Source: JBLMYQ01 sp050258375
Lineage (GTDB): Bacteria; Bacillota; Clostridia; Acetivibrionales; UBA4821
DNA length: 24,205 nucleotides
Direction: 5' to 3'
NCBI GenBank assembly: GCA_050258375.1
Contig: JBLMYQ010000025.1
Coordinates: 1 to 24,205 of the forward strand
Shown: one piece after another, positions 7,881-14,284 of the stretch
How positions within the stretch are numbered: the first letter of the stretch is position 1
Layout: each line of letters opens with the position of its first letter
Notes under the pieces: model-generated
The model's input: only the letters and a program-made list of their open reading frames with translations
The model's database searches: none
What the model was told of the DNA's origin: nothing
Position numbers and translations under genes: made by a program

Positions 7881-8882
7881 TTAGAATATTTTCTCAAGAA
7901 CAAATATGATAAGACCTGCAAGTACTGCACATATAGGAATTGTCATTACCCAGGCAACAACTATATTCTTAGCTACACTCCACCTTACCGCTGACAATCT
8001 TTTGGTTGCGCCAACTCCCATTATTGAAGTAGATATGACATGTGTGGTGCTAACCGGAGCATGCATTGCTGTTGCCGTTAGAATAATTGCCGCTGCAGCT
8101 GTTTCTGCCGCAAAGCCGTTTACAGGAGTCAATCTCGCCATATTCAAGCCCATTGTTTTAATTATTCTCCGACCTCCAAGCGCAGTCCCCAAAGCCATTG
8201 TAATAGCGCATGCTATCCTTACCCAATTAGGCACATCAAAAGTTGTAAGTGCCCCTGAACTAACCAACGCCATTGTTATTATTCCCATTGATTTTTGAGC
8301 ATCATTACTTCCATGGCTAAATGCCATTGATGCAGCAGAAATAATTTGTGCCTTGGAAAAAAACTTGGTTACAAATCGCGGTGTTGCTGCCCGCAGTATC
8401 CAAAGCAAAAGAAGCATCACTAAAAAGCCTACAATAAATCCTAAAATAGGAGATAAAATGAGCCAAAGAATTATTTTCATTAAGAAGCTGTACCAAGAAA
8501 CAACTGCAAATGTTCCTTTATATACAATTGCCGCTCCAAGAAGGCTTCCAATGAGTGCATGTGACGAGCTGCTGGGTATCCCAAAATACCAGGTTATTAA
8601 ATTCCAAATAATTGCCGATATCAACGTCGATACTATCACAAGCGTCGAAACAGATGTTGGGCTTACAATGCCACTTCCAATTGTTTTTGCAACTCCAGCA
8701 CTTACCAATGCTCCTGCAAGATTCAATATCGCCGCCATAGTTATTGCTGTACTAGGCCTCAACACTCTTGTTCCTATTGATGTAGCTACAGCGTTTGCGG
8801 TATCGTGAAAACCATTTATAAAATCGAAAGCAAGAGCGAGAACGGTGATTATTATTACTCCCGTCATAACTTCACTAGGCAT
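7881..8882 (-). CDS. pit: PiT-family inorganic phosphate transporter
   Basis: An integral membrane protein of 333 residues, predicted to take up phosphate (typically as metal phosphate, coupled to H+ or Na+) across the cytoplasmic membrane. Both family signatures are present: FDFINGFHDTANA at 19-31 and FSHGSNDAQK at 188-197. GIPSSSSHAL (101-110) and its C-terminal counterpart (APVSTTHV) are the matching halves of the inverted duplication. Length matches the short bacterial PiT class. Its ATG at 8882 lies inside the 3' end of the DUF47 gene (8-base overlap, so translational coupling is likely), the usual partner of PiT genes. No pho box was recognised. Assignment is firm; ion specificity cannot be read from sequence. 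Confidence 0.93.
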   Translation of the reverse strand: MPSEVMTGVIIITVLALAFDFINGFHDTANAVATSIGTRVLRPSTAITMAAILNLAGALVSAGVAKTIGSGIVSPTSVSTLVIVSTLISAIIWNLITWYFGIPSSSSHALIGSLLGAAIVYKGTFAVVSWYSFLMKIILWLILSPILGFIVGFLVMLLLLWILRAATPRFVTKFFSKAQIISAASMAFSHGSNDAQKSMGIITMALVSSGALTTFDVPNWVRIACAITMALGTALGGRRIIKTMGLNMARLTPVNGFAAETAAAAIILTATAMHAPVSTTHVISTSIMGVGATKRLSAVRWSVAKNIVVAWVMTIPICAVLAGLIIFVLEKIF

Positions 8883-9498
8883 GCTTCATTACCACTCCCT
8901 CTATTGTATTGGCAAGATCCTCACAAGAATCGAGAGTGTTTTCCAAGAATTCAAATATCTCTTTCCATTTAATTATCTCTATAGGTTTGGTTTCCTCTGC
9001 AAAAAGCTTTGTAACTGCCTCTCTGTAAATTGTATCTCCCTCATTCTCAATACGGTTTATTTCAACAATCTTCTTATAAAGCTGTTTAGTATTTTTAGTA
9101 TCTTTTAGAGCTTCAGTCATATATTGAATTTCTTTTGCCGCTGTGATTATAAGCTCAGTTATTGTAATTGCTTCTTGCTTAGAATTTTTTATACCAAATA
9201 TAAAAATACTATGAGCTGTGTCTTCAATATAATCCAGAATTTCGTCAATTTCTTTCGCAATCTGGTAAATATCCTCCCTATCAAGCGGAGTAATAAACGA
9301 TTTGTTTAATTGGGAAAGAATTATATGGGTATTCTCGTCTCCTTCTTCCTCAATTTGCTTCATTTTGTTTACTTTTTCCTCCAGGCTTTGTGAAGGCTCT
9401 GCAACTATTTCTTTTAGCAAGACCGCCGCCTCATAAACCTTGTTTGCCGACTGAACAAATAAATTAAAAAAAGTATCATCCTTTGGGAAAATTACCAT
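8875..9498 (-). CDS. DUF47 family PhoU-like accessory protein of the PiT transporter
   Basis: A 207-residue, all-helical soluble protein of the DUF47/PhoU-related family, which usually sits beside PiT transporters and is thought to modulate their activity. Typical features are the helical signature near the N-terminus (KVNKMKQIEEEGDENTH), a second acidic repeat-half (EINRIENEGDTIYREAV) and an EKE-rich amphipathic pattern giving two PhoU-like three-helix units. The acidic E-x-x-x-D motifs in these repeats bind metals in PhoU proteins. The ATG follows a clean GGAGG. The gene has its own sigma-A-like promoter overlapping the end of the mscS gene and overlaps the pit start by 8 bases. Assignment rests on pattern and context. 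Confidence 0.9.
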   Translation of the reverse strand: MVIFPKDDTFFNLFVQSANKVYEAAVLLKEIVAEPSQSLEEKVNKMKQIEEEGDENTHIILSQLNKSFITPLDREDIYQIAKEIDEILDYIEDTAHSIFIFGIKNSKQEAITITELIITAAKEIQYMTEALKDTKNTKQLYKKIVEINRIENEGDTIYREAVTKLFAEETKPIEIIKWKEIFEFLENTLDSCEDLANTIEGVVMKHA

Positions 9499-9540
9499 AT
9501 AAAACCTCCATTATATACAAAATTAATGTGACTATATTTA

Positions 9541-9569
9541 ATTATACAGTAAATAATTTGGTAAAACAA
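9541..9569 (-). promoter_or_regulatory. Sigma-A-type promoter of the DUF47-pit genes
   Basis: On the minus strand, TTGTTT (9564-9569) and TATAAT (9541-9546) are separated by 17 bp. Transcription would start near 9534, about 36 bases before the DUF47 ATG. Confidence 0.5.
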
Positions 9570-9570
9570 A

Positions 9571-10608
9571 TCATTTGCTTTTAACAGGAATGCTCTGGTT
9601 TATTGACAATGGCACCTGAATATTATTTTCAATGAACTCCTTATGTATCCTCTTAATAAATTCATGCTTTATAATGTATTGGGCTGAAAATTCTTCTGCC
9701 TTCATCACAACATTGAAACTGATTCCAGTATCAGAAAAAGAATTAAATCTCACAACTGGTTCAAATTCTCTGACTGCTCCTTCAATCTCATCTCTGACAC
9801 TTTTTGCAGTATTAATGCTTATTTTCTCCACCTTATCAAGGTTGTTATCCCTGCTTACACATATAGATACAGAAAACGGAATCTGCTTGTCCGGGGTACT
9901 GAAATTAGTTATCGCTACAACCGCGAGCTTTTGATTTGGTATAATAATAAGATTATCATTTGATGATTTTATTATTGTGTCTCTCCAGGTTATGTCTTCA
10001 ATATAGCCTTCTTCTCCCGAATCAAGCCTGATATAATCCCCCGGCTTGACCTGCCTTGAAGCAATAAGGTTTAATCCTGAAAAAAGATTTGTCAGGGTGT
10101 CTTTTAAAGCAAGAGCTACTGCAAGACCTCCAACTCCCAACGCTGTCATTATTGGTGTTATGGAAACACCTAATGTATCTAATATCAGTAAGCTTCCAAC
10201 TATAAAAATTATTATCCTTGCAATATTGCCTAATATTGATGTAGCAGGAAGTGCACTTTCCTCTTTATTTGAAAAAATACTAATCAACCCGCCAGCAATA
10301 TTTGCAACAATTATTGTTACTAATACTATTCCAACAATAAGCAAAACCTCTGATACTGCCGTCACAACTTCAGGTTTAATTGGTATGCTTATAACGGCTC
10401 CATAAACACCTGCGATAACAAATAGCAAAAGGATAGGTCCCTTGCTTGTTCTTATCATTTCATTAGTACGAATCTCATTCAGGGCTGAATTTCTCTTCAA
10501 ATGTCTTATTACTATTTTTTCAAAAATAATTCCAACTAAATATGCGCCAATAATATATATTAGTGGTAAAAAAGTCTGTAGTGACATTAATATATTATCT
10601 CTAACCAC
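9571..10608 (-). CDS. mscS: Small-conductance mechanosensitive channel, MscS family
   Basis: A 345-residue channel predicted to open under membrane tension and release solutes on osmotic downshock. There are four N-terminal helices (about 11-30, 58-77, 86-111 and 130-150). The pore helix TM3 at 157-183 (LGVGGLAVALALKD, Gly/Ala packing, then LTNLFSGL) matches MscS. The beta domain follows (VKPGDYIRL...GYIEDITWRDT, then IIIPNQKL, 187-228), and then the alpha/beta C-terminus. The GTG start is chosen because GGGGGAG lies five bases upstream. The extra N-terminal helix compared with E. coli MscS is common in this family. It is on the same strand as the DUF47-pit genes, but those have their own promoter. 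No link to phosphate is implied. Confidence 0.92.
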   Translation of the reverse strand: MVRDNILMSLQTFLPLIYIIGAYLVGIIFEKIVIRHLKRNSALNEIRTNEMIRTSKGPILLLFVIAGVYGAVISIPIKPEVVTAVSEVLLIVGIVLVTIIVANIAGGLISIFSNKEESALPATSILGNIARIIIFIVGSLLILDTLGVSITPIMTALGVGGLAVALALKDTLTNLFSGLNLIASRQVKPGDYIRLDSGEEGYIEDITWRDTIIKSSNDNLIIIPNQKLAVVAITNFSTPDKQIPFSVSICVSRDNNLDKVEKISINTAKSVRDEIEGAVREFEPVVRFNSFSDTGISFNVVMKAEEFSAQYIIKHEFIKRIHKEFIENNIQVPLSINQSIPVKSK

Positions 10609-10662
10609 ACAAACTCCCCCTTCAAAGGTTTAAAAACCTTTTTTACTTCAAGATAAATATTC

Positions 10663-10923
10663 TCAATCCCATCCCAAATAAGCTCTTACTTTTTGGTCAG
10701 GCTTTTTATATTTAATAACCTCTTCCATTGCCTTTTCAAGAATACCATCAAGCTCACTCTTTTGAATTGTATTAAGCTTGCTTTCCAATCCAGGGCTTTT
10801 CATAACAAATTTAGGAACATCTCCACTTTCGTCAACATCAATCTTAATTGTGTCTCCTGAATATTGATAGCATCTGTAACTGAATTCCTCCATTAGTTTT
10901 TCATATACTGTTAAGTTCTTCAT
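10663..10923 (-). CDS. Small acidic/basic mixed protein, function unknown (86 aa)
   Basis: The ATG at 10923 has AAGGAGA six bases upstream and yields 86 residues. The frame stays open further upstream but lacks a ribosome binding site and would overlap the promoter. The protein is soluble: a predicted N-terminal helix (TVYEKLMEEFSYRCYQY), a short strand pair (TIKIDVDESGD, PKFVMKS), then a long charged helix with KSELDGILEKAMEEVI and a C-terminal YLGWD. I see no transmembrane segment, cysteine cluster or known motif. A good sigma-A promoter precedes it, and divergent to it is another small orphan gene (11091). An inverted repeat (AAAGGTTT/AAACCTTT, 10624-10641) lies downstream, with its T-run on the plus strand. 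A real gene, family not recognised. Confidence 0.7.
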   Translation of the reverse strand: MKNLTVYEKLMEEFSYRCYQYSGDTIKIDVDESGDVPKFVMKSPGLESKLNTIQKSELDGILEKAMEEVIKYKKPDQKVRAYLGWD

Positions 10924-10960
10924 GTTGTGTCTCCTTTTGTTTTTTATTTTTGCTATTAAT

Positions 10961-10989
10961 AAGATATAGCTCCCAAACATATAAGTCAA
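10961..10989 (-). promoter_or_regulatory. Sigma-A-type promoter of the 86-aa protein gene
   Basis: On the minus strand, TTGACT (10984-10989) and TATCTT (10961-10966) have a 17-bp spacer. The start would be near 10954, with a 5' UTR of about 30 bases. Confidence 0.55.
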
Positions 10990-11024
10990 TACTGTATTAT
11001 TCCACCATAAGATTAATTTTTTAC

Positions 11025-11053
11025 TTGTTAATATGTAACAACTCTGTTAAACT
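11025..11053 (+). promoter_or_regulatory. Putative sigma-A promoter of the 11091 gene
   Basis: TTGTTA (11025-11030) and TAAACT (11048-11053) are separated by 17 bp. This gives a leader of about 30 bases before the ATG. The match is moderate (4/6 in each hexamer). Confidence 0.4.
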
Positions 11054-11090
11054 GTAAAAAAATTAAACCTAATCGGAAGGAGTTACAATT

Positions 11091-11351
11091 ATGTTTGATA
11101 TAAACGTACGCGAGCTCAAGGAAAACATTTTTAAACAAGCTATAGTTGAACATCAGCAGGCATTAAATTTCTGTCATGAGCAGGTAGCCAAAGATGCGAC
11201 ACTAAGCGAAGAAGAAAAGCAAACAAGAGCTTCTTCATTACAAAGCATATCAAATGCGGTTCTTGCTTTAAATGTGACAGTTCAGCTAATAGAAGAGAAT
11301 AATAAGGCTATTTGGAATAAATTAATTGAATTAGGCGTCGTAAAAGAATAA
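11091..11351 (+). CDS. Small helical protein, function unknown (86 aa)
   Basis: The ATG is preceded by GGAAGGAG at an ideal distance, and the gene ends in two consecutive TAA codons followed by a strong terminator, so it is monocistronic. The 86-residue product is predicted to be almost wholly alpha-helical: FDINVRELKENIFKQAI, a second helix with HEQVAKDATLSEEEKQTR, and a third with SSLQSISNAVLALNVTVQL leading into an acidic turn and IWNKLIELGVV. Heptad spacing of Leu/Ile/Val suggests a helical bundle or oligomer. No signal peptide, membrane helix or DNA-binding motif is evident, and I do not recognise the family. Confidence 0.75.
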   Translation: MFDINVRELKENIFKQAIVEHQQALNFCHEQVAKDATLSEEEKQTRASSLQSISNAVLALNVTVQLIEENNKAIWNKLIELGVVKE

Positions 11352-11359
11352 TAATTGCT

Positions 11360-11391
11360 CCCGCTTATCTTCAAGATAGGCGGGATTTTTT
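11360..11391. terminator. Intrinsic terminator between convergent genes
   Basis: CCCGCTTATCT (11360-11370) pairs with AGATAGGCGGG (11374-11384) in an 11-bp stem with one wobble, then ATTTTTT on the plus strand. On the minus strand the stem follows the spoIVFB stop codon within about 10 bases, but with a weaker T-tract, so it may serve both genes. Confidence 0.85.
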
Positions 11392-11394
11392 CAT

Positions 11395-12240
11395 TTATAA
11401 AAGCTCTCCTACAGCAGTATTTTCCCCTTTGACTAATAGATGCTCTATAATTTTATTTTCACTTACCCTTCCAATTATTTCATTATCCTGGTTGAAAACC
11501 ACTGTAATAATAAGATTCTTTCTATCTATCTCCCTTATTAATCTTATCAAGCAGGTTGATTCAATAACCGCAGAAAGCTTTATATCAATTATCTTATTTT
11601 TTTTAAATAAATTTTTTTTATTCAAAATATATAAAAATGATTCTGCAATACTGCATCTATCATCATAAAGAATAAATCCCAGAGCATAAAAGCTTACAAG
11701 TAAAATTATAAAATTCCCTGAAAGTATGAACAGCAGTATGCCTAAAATAAAAAAAATCGAATTCAGAAGCTTTGAGATATACGTGCAAAAGCTCGCACAT
11801 TTTATTATTCCAATATTCTGCGACAAGATAATCATTAAAATACGTCCCCCATCAAGCGGAATAATCGGAAGCATATTAAAGCACACAAGAAAAATATTTA
11901 CAAAGATGAAATTGATGATTACGCTCGTATTTTCATCCGGGAAAATCTTGACTATTAAAAGTAAAGAAATGCAAAACAACAAATTAACAGCCGGTCCTGC
12001 CAAAAGCAGGATTATCTCTCTAATCGGAGACAGCCTCCATAGTCCGGTAATTCTGGCAGCAAAGCCTATCGGAAGAAATTCTATTTCTTTTACATCAAGC
12101 TTAAATTTTTTTGCGGTTAGAACATGTGCAATTTCATGAAAAAATGCAGAAAAATATGCAATTGCATATAATTCCAACTGCCCTGAAAAAAAAAGAACTG
12201 CTGCAACAGGGATTATAAAAAGATTGAAAGAAATTTTCAT
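11395..12240 (-). CDS. spoIVFB: Stage IV sporulation intramembrane metalloprotease SpoIVFB (M50, site-2 protease)
   Basis: A zinc intramembrane protease of 281 residues. In sporulating Firmicutes it cleaves pro-sigma-K in the mother-cell membrane around the forespore. The zinc site is complete: HEIAH (H35, E36, H39) in an early membrane helix and D130 in NMLPIIPLDGGR. Further hydrophobic segments at about 75-100, 105-125 and 150-190 match the six-helix M50 core. Residues about 205-281 form a soluble tail resembling a single CBS domain (IKLSAVIESTCLIRLIREID...ITVVFNQDNEIIGRVSENKIIEHL), which in Bacillus senses ATP. AGAGGAAG precedes the ATG. It follows spoIVFA by 46 bases, as in the classical operon. 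Orthology is supported by the pair, not by alignment. Confidence 0.88.
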   Translation of the reverse strand: MKISFNLFIIPVAAVLFFSGQLELYAIAYFSAFFHEIAHVLTAKKFKLDVKEIEFLPIGFAARITGLWRLSPIREIILLLAGPAVNLLFCISLLLIVKIFPDENTSVIINFIFVNIFLVCFNMLPIIPLDGGRILMIILSQNIGIIKCASFCTYISKLLNSIFFILGILLFILSGNFIILLVSFYALGFILYDDRCSIAESFLYILNKKNLFKKNKIIDIKLSAVIESTCLIRLIREIDRKNLIITVVFNQDNEIIGRVSENKIIEHLLVKGENTAVGELL

Positions 12241-12286
12241 ACTGAAAGCTTCCTCTGATTATTTGTTTTATGACAGCTTTGATAAA

Positions 12287-13186
12287 TCATTTATATATGT
12301 TCAGCAAATATCCCGGATCAACTAACCTGCCGTCTCTCCAAACTTCAAAATGAGTATGCGGTCCCGATGACAATCCTGTACTCCCGACCTTTGCTATTAT
12401 TTGTCCCTTAGTTACCTTTTGCCCCTTAGCAACCAGTAATTTTGAACAATGTGCATAAACTGAAACAATATCTTTTCCGCTCTTGATTTTTATATAGTTA
12501 CCGAATGTAGTTCCTTTTCTGGACTCAATAACTTCTCCGGCAAAAGCAGAATGTATCGCTGCGCCTGTTTTGGCTGAAATATCAAGTCCCGGATGAAGCT
12601 CTTCTTTCTTGGTTATCGGATTTATTCTCATTCCAAAACGTGAAGATAAGGTACCCTTTACAGGAAAAGCAAGCCTATATTTTGACTTTACATATTTGAC
12701 ATCAATATCCATAGAATTCATACTGCTAAATACCGGCACTATTTCTTTATTAGTGCTTTTGCTTGAACTGGTAATAGGTACGGCAGCCTTTTGTTCTGCT
12801 TCAGAAGCCTTATCCTTTGAGGAAGCTTTATCGGGCACTACCTTCTGCACATTTTGGACTTTATCTTCTGTTTTTACTTTTTCATTTTTATTAAAGAATG
12901 TTTTGGTATAATCAACAGCTTTTAAGTACCATATGTTTATGCCTTTATATACGCCAGTCCAATCAATACTGTTTGACATACACTCATTTATTCTTTTTGT
13001 TACATCCTTTGTAAAGGGGTTGTCTATTCCCCTTACAGACACAATTGATATCAGTATCAAGCAGCTTGCTATTAGTTGAATAAATATCTTTCTATAAGCT
13101 CTTAGGTTATAAATACGAATTTTTTTCTGTTTTCTGCGATAGCTAGTATTTTTTTGTGCTGCCGTTTTTCTTAATGCTTCTTCCAT
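12287..13186 (-). CDS. spoIVFA: SpoIVFA-like membrane-anchored LytM/M23 domain protein
   Basis: A 299-residue protein that in Bacillus holds SpoIVFB inactive until a forespore signal arrives. It has a basic cytoplasmic head (RRKQKKIR), one membrane helix at about 34-51, a low-complexity Lys/Glu/Ser linker (100-150) and a C-terminal LytM/M23 domain (about 175-292). The M23 ligands are all present: H198-x3-D202, H246 in YAHCSKL, and H277-T-H279. So the domain could be an active endopeptidase, or at least bind zinc. The ATG at 13186 is used rather than the GTG two codons earlier, because GGGAGG would directly abut the GTG. Its position immediately before the HExxH protease favours SpoIVFA over a housekeeping M23 hydrolase or SpoIIQ. 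Confidence 0.82.
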   Translation of the reverse strand: MEEALRKTAAQKNTSYRRKQKKIRIYNLRAYRKIFIQLIASCLILISIVSVRGIDNPFTKDVTKRINECMSNSIDWTGVYKGINIWYLKAVDYTKTFFNKNEKVKTEDKVQNVQKVVPDKASSKDKASEAEQKAAVPITSSSKSTNKEIVPVFSSMNSMDIDVKYVKSKYRLAFPVKGTLSSRFGMRINPITKKEELHPGLDISAKTGAAIHSAFAGEVIESRKGTTFGNYIKIKSGKDIVSVYAHCSKLLVAKGQKVTKGQIIAKVGSTGLSSGPHTHFEVWRDGRLVDPGYLLNIYK

Positions 13187-13240
13187 GTCCACACCTCCCG
13201 GTTAATACATTTATATTTTGGGTAAACCGGAATTAGAACA

Positions 13241-13284
13241 CTAAAAAAGAAAGCTTTGTGAATTCACAAAGCTTTCTTTTTTAG
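13241..13284. terminator. Perfect 44-nt palindrome, bidirectional terminator
   Basis: Arms of 22 bases are perfectly self-complementary around a central GAATTC, starting CTAAAAAAGAAAGC and ending GCTTTCTTTTTTAG. Both strands therefore show a stem followed by a T-run. It terminates the gene ending at 13302 and separates it from spoIVFA. Confidence 0.85.
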
Positions 13285-13301
13285 GCTAATCTTATTGCAA
13301 T

Positions 13302-13838
13302 CTAGGCTTTTGCTCTCATTGCTTCTTCAAACAGTTCACCGAACAACTTAAATGCCGCGGCAATTGATTTGGCATCCTCTGATACTTTAACAAAATCAAA
13401 TAATGGCATCCAGAAAGTTTCCTCATGTTTCTCGAATGTTTCATCTGCTTCAAGTGCTGCTACTTGAATTCTCCCCATAATCCTTTTAAGATTTGATTGG
13501 ATACAGCTCCCCTGTCCTTCTCCTACCTCGATTATTTCTCCCTTAGAAATAGATGAGGACATAAGTTCAAGCGTAAAACCGTTCAGACCAAGTACTTTTC
13601 TTGCAAGAACCTCGATAACTCCATTTACCTGTCTGTAAATAACACAAGTTTGTCCACAAGGGAATGCACCATTTTCCTCAATAATTACCGGTACTGGATA
13701 CCCTAGTATGTCCACCATCACAATTTCATAGAATTTGCCGTCTTCCCGTGCAATCTTGAAAGTTGCTGGTTGTTCCTCTGAAACTACATACACTTTGAGA
13801 TACCAGCCTCCGCCTAAGTTAAAGCAGCTTTCTTGCAT
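13302..13838 (-). CDS. Hypothetical beta-rich soluble protein (178 aa)
   Basis: I do not recognise this protein. GGAGGT precedes the ATG at good spacing, and a perfect bidirectional terminator follows the stop, so it is a single-gene unit. The first 110 residues alternate short hydrophobic strands with polar turns (GGGWYLKVYVVSEE, FYEIVMVDILGYPVPVII, CGQTCVIYRQVNGVIEVLARK), suggesting a beta-barrel or sandwich. Three cysteines (two as CGQTC) could matter. Residues from about 115 to the end are helical and acidic, with a conspicuous ETFWMPLFDF segment. There is no signal peptide or membrane helix. It lies between sporulation genes and the putative toxin-antitoxin locus, but nothing in it indicates either role. 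Confidence 0.75.
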   Translation of the reverse strand: MQESCFNLGGGWYLKVYVVSEEQPATFKIAREDGKFYEIVMVDILGYPVPVIIEENGAFPCGQTCVIYRQVNGVIEVLARKVLGLNGFTLELMSSSISKGEIIEVGEGQGSCIQSNLKRIMGRIQVAALEADETFEKHEETFWMPLFDFVKVSEDAKSIAAAFKLFGELFEEAMRAKA

Positions 13839-13937
13839 CCTTTTTACCTCCTAATTCTTTTTACTTCCTTCTAGCCTAACCTAAGGCTATTTTTACCTAG
13901 CAATATGTTTTTTTCTTAAATTCATTATCTTTTTTAG

Positions 13938-13964
13938 ATTATAATAAAAGCAAAAAAGTTTCAA
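13938..13964 (-). promoter_or_regulatory. Candidate promoter of the 178-aa protein gene
   Basis: On the minus strand, TTGAAA (13959-13964) and a perfect TATAAT (13938-13943) have a short 15-bp spacer. The leader would be about 95 bases and contain a small hairpin (TAGCCT/AGGCTA near 13873-13890). Confidence 0.35.
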
Positions 13965-14017
13965 GAGAAATATTTATATAAATCTGAAGTTTTCATTTAC
14001 GCGAACTAATGTTCTTG

Positions 14018-14026
14018 TGCTATAAT
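14018..14026 (+). promoter_or_regulatory. Extended -10 promoter of the putative toxin mRNA
   Basis: The sequence is TGCTATAAT: a perfect -10 at 14021-14026 with the TGn extension. A partial -35 (TTTACG, 13996-14001) lies at a long 19-bp spacing. The predicted start near 14033 coincides with the first base of the long-range helix described for this transcript. Confidence 0.6.
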
Positions 14027-14032
14027 TATATT

Positions 14033-14126
14033 GCTGTCTTTGGCAAGTAGCCTCCTTAAGTAGAAGGGAGGTGAAATGTTTGGCTACGATTCATAAGAAG
14101 AAAAAACATAAGAAACCAAAGACAGT
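14033..14126 (+). promoter_or_regulatory. Translation-blocking mRNA fold: SD hairpin inside a long-range 5' helix
   Basis: Two nested pairings can be read directly. CCTCCTT (14051-14057) pairs with the ribosome binding site AGGGAGG (14065-14071), leaving a 7-nt loop, so the Shine-Dalgarno sequence is sequestered. The 5' end CTGTCTTTGG (14034-14043) is the exact reverse complement of CCAAAGACAG (14116-14125) inside the ORF, with one extra G-U pair outside, and encloses the hairpin and start codon. Fst RNA I is known to have an equivalent SD stem-loop and upstream helix. Function here is inferred. Confidence 0.7.
14080..14094 (+). repeat. 15-nt direct repeat, copy 1 (toxin start region)
   Basis: TTGGCTACGATTCAT begins exactly at the TTG start codon and covers the first five codons. 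An identical copy lies at 14241-14255 beyond the terminator, in the same orientation. Confidence 0.9.
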
Positions 14127-14199
14127 TGACTGGAAAAGCATTCTTGAAATAGTTAAGGCAATTGCTAATGTGATTGTTGAAATTATGAAGAAACTTTAA
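14080..14199 (+). CDS. 39-residue cationic amphipathic peptide, putative type I toxin
   Basis: A TTG-initiated ORF too short for ordinary gene calling. AGGGAGG lies eight bases upstream. An overlapping ATG at 14076 reads only six codons, and an in-frame GTG at 14071 lies inside the SD. The peptide begins MATIHKKKKHKK, is very basic (11 Lys, 3 acidic residues) and ends in an amphipathic helix from D17 to L39 whose Ile/Leu/Val/Met residues follow i, i+3/i+4 spacing. Such a peptide would be expected to bind or perturb membranes. It lacks the hydrophobic-then-charged order of Fst, and I recognise no known toxin family. The surrounding RNA architecture (buried SD, convergent short RNA, repeated start-codon region, shared terminator) supports a type I toxin. 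A leaderless bacteriocin-like peptide is the main alternative. Confidence 0.65.
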   Translation: MATIHKKKKHKKPKTVDWKSILEIVKAIANVIVEIMKKL

Positions 14200-14204
14200 A
14201 AGTC

Positions 14205-14234
14205 AAAACCCCGAAGTTGGCGCTTCGGGGTTTT
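14205..14234. terminator. Bidirectional terminator shared by toxin mRNA and antisense RNA
   Basis: A perfect 12-bp stem (AAAACCCCGAAG, 14205-14216, with CTTCGGGGTTTT, 14223-14234) carries A- and T-tracts on its two sides and so acts on both strands. The plus-strand loop UUGGCG contains a YUNR (U-turn) motif, typical of antisense recognition loops. Confidence 0.9.
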
Positions 14235-14240
14235 AATTTA

Positions 14241-14255
14241 TTGGCTACGATTCAT
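14241..14255 (+). repeat. 15-nt direct repeat, copy 2 (antisense RNA region)
   Basis: Identical to 14080-14094. Because the antisense RNA is read from the other strand, this copy gives it perfect complementarity to the toxin start codon region. Confidence 0.9.
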
Positions 14256-14284
14256 TTTATTCCGCAACTTTGTTGCTTAATCAT

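Larger units (their letters stand above)
14205..14278 (-). ncRNA. Putative antitoxin RNA, about 74 nt, convergent with the toxin mRNA
   Basis: Transcribed from the minus-strand promoter at 14285-14314, the RNA would start near 14278 and end at the shared terminator. It would open with a small hairpin (GCAAC/GTTGC, 14264-14276). It would then present the complement of the 15-nt repeat, able to pair with the toxin mRNA start region in trans, and finish with the terminator stem whose loop is complementary to that of the toxin mRNA. Size and order match RNA II of the pAD1 par locus. No ORF is needed or evident. The RNA itself is predicted, not observed. Confidence 0.7.

Noticed and set aside
7906..8808. 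Plus-strand open frames opposite the phosphate transporter gene
   Set aside because: They are mirror frames of a strongly conserved PiT coding sequence and lack their own ribosome binding sites.
10624..10641. AAAGGTTT/AAACCTTT inverted repeat with T-run
   Set aside because: The T-run is on the plus strand, where no gene ends. On the minus strand, where it could end the 86-aa gene, there is no T-tract, so I did not call it a terminator.
14076..14096. ATG-initiated six-codon ORF overlapping the putative toxin start
   Set aside because: It ends after MFGYDS. The overlapping TTG frame is 39 codons long, has better SD spacing and contains the repeated segment at its very start. A leader-peptide role cannot be excluded but has no support.
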